This document shows, piece by piece, positions 61,420 through 64,000 of a DNA stretch of 64,000 bases. The translations under genes and the position numbers were made by a program. Origin of the DNA: Planctomycetaceae bacterium (GTDB lineage Bacteria > Planctomycetota > Planctomycetia > Pirellulales > Pirellulaceae); NCBI GenBank assembly GCA_027487485.1, contig JAIYDN010000021.1, positions 124,001 to 188,000 on the forward strand, given 5' to 3'. The notes beneath the pieces were generated by a model. The model did no database searches. It was given only the letters and a program-made list of their open reading frames with translations, and was not told the origin of the DNA. Position 1 is the stretch's first letter, and each line of letters begins with the position of its first letter.

Positions 61420-62841
61420 CTAATTGCTGAACGAGCTCGCATCGATCCCAAGTGATTTCAGCTTGCTGCGCAAGGTGACTCGCGAAATACCAAGGATGCT
61501 GGAGGCTTTCAGTTGATTGCCACCAGTGTGCTGAAGAACTTGACTGAGAAGCTTGTGTTCGATGGCTGCAATGGCTTCGGCATGCAGTTGGGTGCTCCCG
61601 GCTGCTATCCGTTGAGCGATGTAGCCTTCCGACAGTGTTTCGCAATCAGTCTCGCCAAGAATCGAGAGCGATTCCTCCATAACCAAATGAGGCACAAACT
61701 CCGGAAGCAAGACGTTTCCACGGGCCGAGAGTAAGGATTGCTTGATAACGCTTTCGAGCTCACGTACGTTGCCTGGCCAGTGATAGGCTTCTAGCAGTTT
61801 CAGTGTCTCTGGTGCGATGGCTCGGATATCTTGGCCGAATTCTTTGCTGTACTTTCGCAGGAAGTACTCGGCAAGGATTTCAATGTCGCCTTCGCGTTCT
61901 CGAAGTGGCGGAAGATGGATCGAAACGACGCTTAGACGATAAAACAGATCCAGTCGGAACAATCCCTCCGAAATGAGCTTCTTGAGATCGTGATTGGTGG
62001 CTGCGATGATTCGGACGTTCACTTTGATGGACGTATTGCCTCCAACACGTTCAAACGAGTTATCCTGTAGCACGCGAAGGAGCTTGGCCTGCGTCATGGG
62101 TGACATGTCACCCACTTCGTCAAGAAACAAAGTTCCACCGTCCGCTTGCTCGAGCTTGCCAATTCGCTGCCGCTGCGCGTCGGTAAACGCACCTTTTTCA
62201 TGCCCAAACATTTCGCTTTCAAGCAAGGCATCAGGGATTGCAGCGCAATTGATTGCCTGAAAAGGTCCTTTGGCGCGTTCACTGTGATGGTAGATCGCTT
62301 GCGCAACCACCTCTTTCCCTGTTCCGCTTTCACCTAAAAGCAGGACGGTTAAATTCTGTGCTGCGACCCTGCCAATTGCCTTATAGACTTCCTTCATGGC
62401 TCGGCAACGTCCAACAATCGCGTCGGCGACCGTATCCTCCTCGCCGGCCAAAAGAGGTTGGACGCGTATCATCCGACTTAGATTGAATGCTTTCTCGACC
62501 ACGCTACGGATTTCATCCAGCTCCAGCGGCTTGAACAGATAATCGTATGCACCCAGTTTGGTGGCCTCAATGGCCGTCTCGACCGTACCATGTCCCGTGA
62601 TGAAAATGACGGGTACCCGAGGGTCCAAGGTTCGCAATCGTTTAAAACATTCCAATCCGGAAATGTCCGGCAAGCTCAGATCGATCACGACAACATCCGG
62701 CCTTGAGCCTTGGAAAAGTTGTTCCCCTTCGGCGCCTGTTTTCGCGGTCAGAACTTTGGTGGTGTCACTTTCAAAGGCGCGTTCGAAAGCGCGTAAAATC
62801 GATACTTCGTCATCGATGACTAAAAGACTTTGCATGCTCAT
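61420..62841 (-). CDS. NtrC-family sigma54 response regulator
   Basis: A 473-residue activator. Receiver: acidic pair Asp10-Asp11, phosphorylated Asp54 in VVIDLSLPDISG, Lys104 in LFKPLELDE. AAA+ domain: Walker A GESGTGKE (170-177), Walker [12 protein letters not shown] (about 235-245). The sigma54-contact loop reads GAFTDA (217-222) instead of GAFTGA. C-terminal Fis-type HTH (ASSILGISRVTLRSKLKSLG). Expected to activate sigma54 promoters when phosphorylated by the kinase at 62838; overlaps it by four bases. Targets unknown. Confidence 0.95.
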   Translation of the reverse strand: MSMQSLLVIDDEVSILRAFERAFESDTTKVLTAKTGAEGEQLFQGSRPDVVVIDLSLPDISGLECFKRLRTLDPRVPVIFITGHGTVETAIEATKLGAYDYLFKPLELDEIRSVVEKAFNLSRMIRVQPLLAGEEDTVADAIVGRCRAMKEVYKAIGRVAAQNLTVLLLGESGTGKEVVAQAIYHHSERAKGPFQAINCAAIPDALLESEMFGHEKGAFTDAQRQRIGKLEQADGGTLFLDEVGDMSPMTQAKLLRVLQDNSFERVGGNTSIKVNVRIIAATNHDLKKLISEGLFRLDLFYRLSVVSIHLPPLREREGDIEILAEYFLRKYSKEFGQDIRAIAPETLKLLEAYHWPGNVRELESVIKQSLLSARGNVLLPEFVPHLVMEESLSILGETDCETLSEGYIAQRIAAGSTQLHAEAIAAIEHKLLSQVLQHTGGNQLKASSILGISRVTLRSKLKSLGIDASSFSN

Positions 62842-64000
62842 GCCGTAGAATTCGTGGATGCTGGAATAGATGATAACTTGGATGGATCAATCGCGTTAGC
62901 ATTAGCGATTGGGATCGTCAAAACGAACTCGGCTCCACCCTCGGGTTGATTGCAGCCGACTAAGATGCCGTGATGAGCTTCCGCGATTCGACGGCAGATG
63001 CCCAGGCCAAGACCAACACCGTTGGGCTTGGTGGTGGAAAATGGCGTAAAGAGTTGATCAAGCATGGCTGGTTGTATTCCAGCCCCGGTATCGCGTACTT
63101 TGATTCGCAGAAGTGAATCTTGAGTTGCTACGGCGATGTTTAAACGCCCCGAGCTTGGCATGGCATCAAGAGCATTCAGGGATAAGTTCAGCAACAACTG
63201 TTGGATCTGAGCTGCATCCCCGACGATCTTTAAAGGATTCTTGGGAGCGTCAATTTCAAGCTCAATGTTTTGGAGAGCGCATCGGCCTGAAATCAAGTGA
63301 GCCGTGCGACGCAAAACATCTTGGATCGAAAACTCGACGAATTCGCATTTCTCAGGCCGCGCATACTCAAGTAGGCTATTGATCGAACGCTCCATTCGGC
63401 GGATTTCATACTGTACCAATTCTAGATCCGCGGTCGGAAGCCCGGCTTTTTCGAAAGAAGCAAGGTTCACTTGAATGAGCATTTTGATCGAGGTCAGTGG
63501 ATTGCGAATTTCGTGCGCGACCCCCGTTGCGAGCTGTGCAAGAGTTGCCATCTGCTGAGCCCGCAAGGCCTCCGTCTCGCGCACTCTTTCCAATCTTTCT
63601 TTTTCGGCTTGTTCCGACCAAGTCAAGTCACGAAGGATAGCGATTCGAATGAACTGCGCCTCCGAGGGGTACTCGCTTACCGAAACCTGGATTGGGAATG
63701 ATTCTCCATTGGAACGAACTGCGGTCAGACGAAGCCCGATCGGAAGATTCTCCAGTTCGTTCGGTAGATCCGGGATCGTCGCTTGAATTGGTTTGCCGAT
63801 CAATTGCGTCGCTGTGACCGCCAGCAAATCCAAGGTTGGGCGGTTGTAAGACAGAATGGCACCAGCGCGATTGAAGGTAAGAATACTTTCACTTGCGTTG
63901 GCTACGATGGTTTCGCTTCGTTGGTGCTCTTGAATTGCAATTTGTCGTAGGGGACCAATGATGACTAGCCACAAGGCTGGTGCGCAAACCATGGTCAGAA
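62838..64000 (-). CDS. PAS-histidine kinase, N-terminus outside the window
   Basis: Open through base 64000, so the start lies to the right; about 387 codons are visible. A PAS domain (about 30-120: SESILTFNRAGAILSYN, VRSNGESFPIQVSVSEYP) precedes a HisKA domain with phospho-His160 in GVAHEIRNPLTS, then HATPase_c with an N-box NLSLNALDAM, a G1 motif VRDTGAGI and FTPFSTTKPNGVGLGLGI. The visible part begins with what seems a transmembrane segment. It should phosphorylate the NtrC-type regulator encoded four bases overlapping downstream. Sensed signal unknown. Confidence 0.93.
   Translation of the reverse strand, partial: LTMVCAPALWLVIIGPLRQIAIQEHQRSETIVANASESILTFNRAGAILSYNRPTLDLLAVTATQLIGKPIQATIPDLPNELENLPIGLRLTAVRSNGESFPIQVSVSEYPSEAQFIRIAILRDLTWSEQAEKERLERVRETEALRAQQMATLAQLATGVAHEIRNPLTSIKMLIQVNLASFEKAGLPTADLELVQYEIRRMERSINSLLEYARPEKCEFVEFSIQDVLRRTAHLISGRCALQNIELEIDAPKNPLKIVGDAAQIQQLLLNLSLNALDAMPSSGRLNIAVATQDSLLRIKVRDTGAGIQPAMLDQLFTPFSTTKPNGVGLGLGICRRIAEAHHGILVGCNQPEGGAEFVLTIPIANANAIDPSKLSSIPASTNSTA

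Overview
The window looks like chromosomal DNA of a planctomycete, probably order Pirellulales. The grounds are lineage-typical families rather than a 16S gene: a DUF1559 pseudopilin-like protein (H-X9-DG type), a secreted SHD1-domain protein, two Tat-exported Gfo/Idh/MocA oxidoreductases, a DUF4332 protein, a CsrA-like fusion, a Cys-rich outer-membrane barrel protein and a B12-dependent ribonucleotide reductase. No rRNA, tRNA, CRISPR array, intact insertion sequence or phage gene was seen. Base composition looks even, and most genes sit in short operons.

Layout. 0-1.3 kb: 5' part of an FHA-GAF-sigma54 activator that runs off the left edge. 1.4-11.6 kb: secreted prolyl oligopeptidase; an operon of CsrA-receiver-like fusion, HAD phosphatase and MMPL exporter; a convergent membrane protein; a zinc phospholipase C-like/DUF4332 fusion and a ThrE-type exporter. 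11.6-12.3 kb: a non-coding patch with a REPIN-like inverted pair of 25-bp palindromes. 12.3-18.5 kb: rsfS, two tiny membrane proteins, 5-formyl-THF cyclo-ligase, thioredoxin-like protein, ispF, secreted endo/exonuclease-fold protein, CrtI-type desaturase and glutathione peroxidase. 18.5-32.4 kb, mostly minus strand: rhamnulokinase, two Tat oxidoreductases, SHD1 protein, rsmE, fatty-acid desaturase, a secretin with a partner secreted protein, and an iron-type alcohol dehydrogenase. 32.7-41 kb: barrel porin, SMUG1-type uracil-DNA glycosylase, nrdJ, a yeast-type cytosine deaminase, a methyltransferase and a FemAB/GNAT-like transferase. 41-50 kb: small lipoprotein, lone FliN-like protein, DksA-like zinc finger, a 961-residue FHA protein with eleven 7-residue tandem repeats, PQQ propeller protein, NfeD-like protein and two coiled-coil membrane proteins. 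50.4-52 kb: sugar-type MFS transporter.

The most striking block is 52.1-61.4 kb: a clear promoter, a cobalamin riboswitch, then a DUF1559 pseudopilin-like gene followed almost without gaps by cobQ-cobO-cobU-btuF-btuC-btuD-cbiB-cobD. This is a corrinoid uptake and salvage operon. The unexpected member is the surface pseudopilin-like protein as first gene; no BtuB-type receptor is present in the window. The B12-dependent nrdJ lies 15 kb away, so cobalamin acquired through this operon would support DNA precursor synthesis. The right edge holds an NtrC-type regulator with its PAS-histidine kinase, the kinase running off the window.

All functions are assigned from recognisable motifs and gene order by eye; no database search was run.
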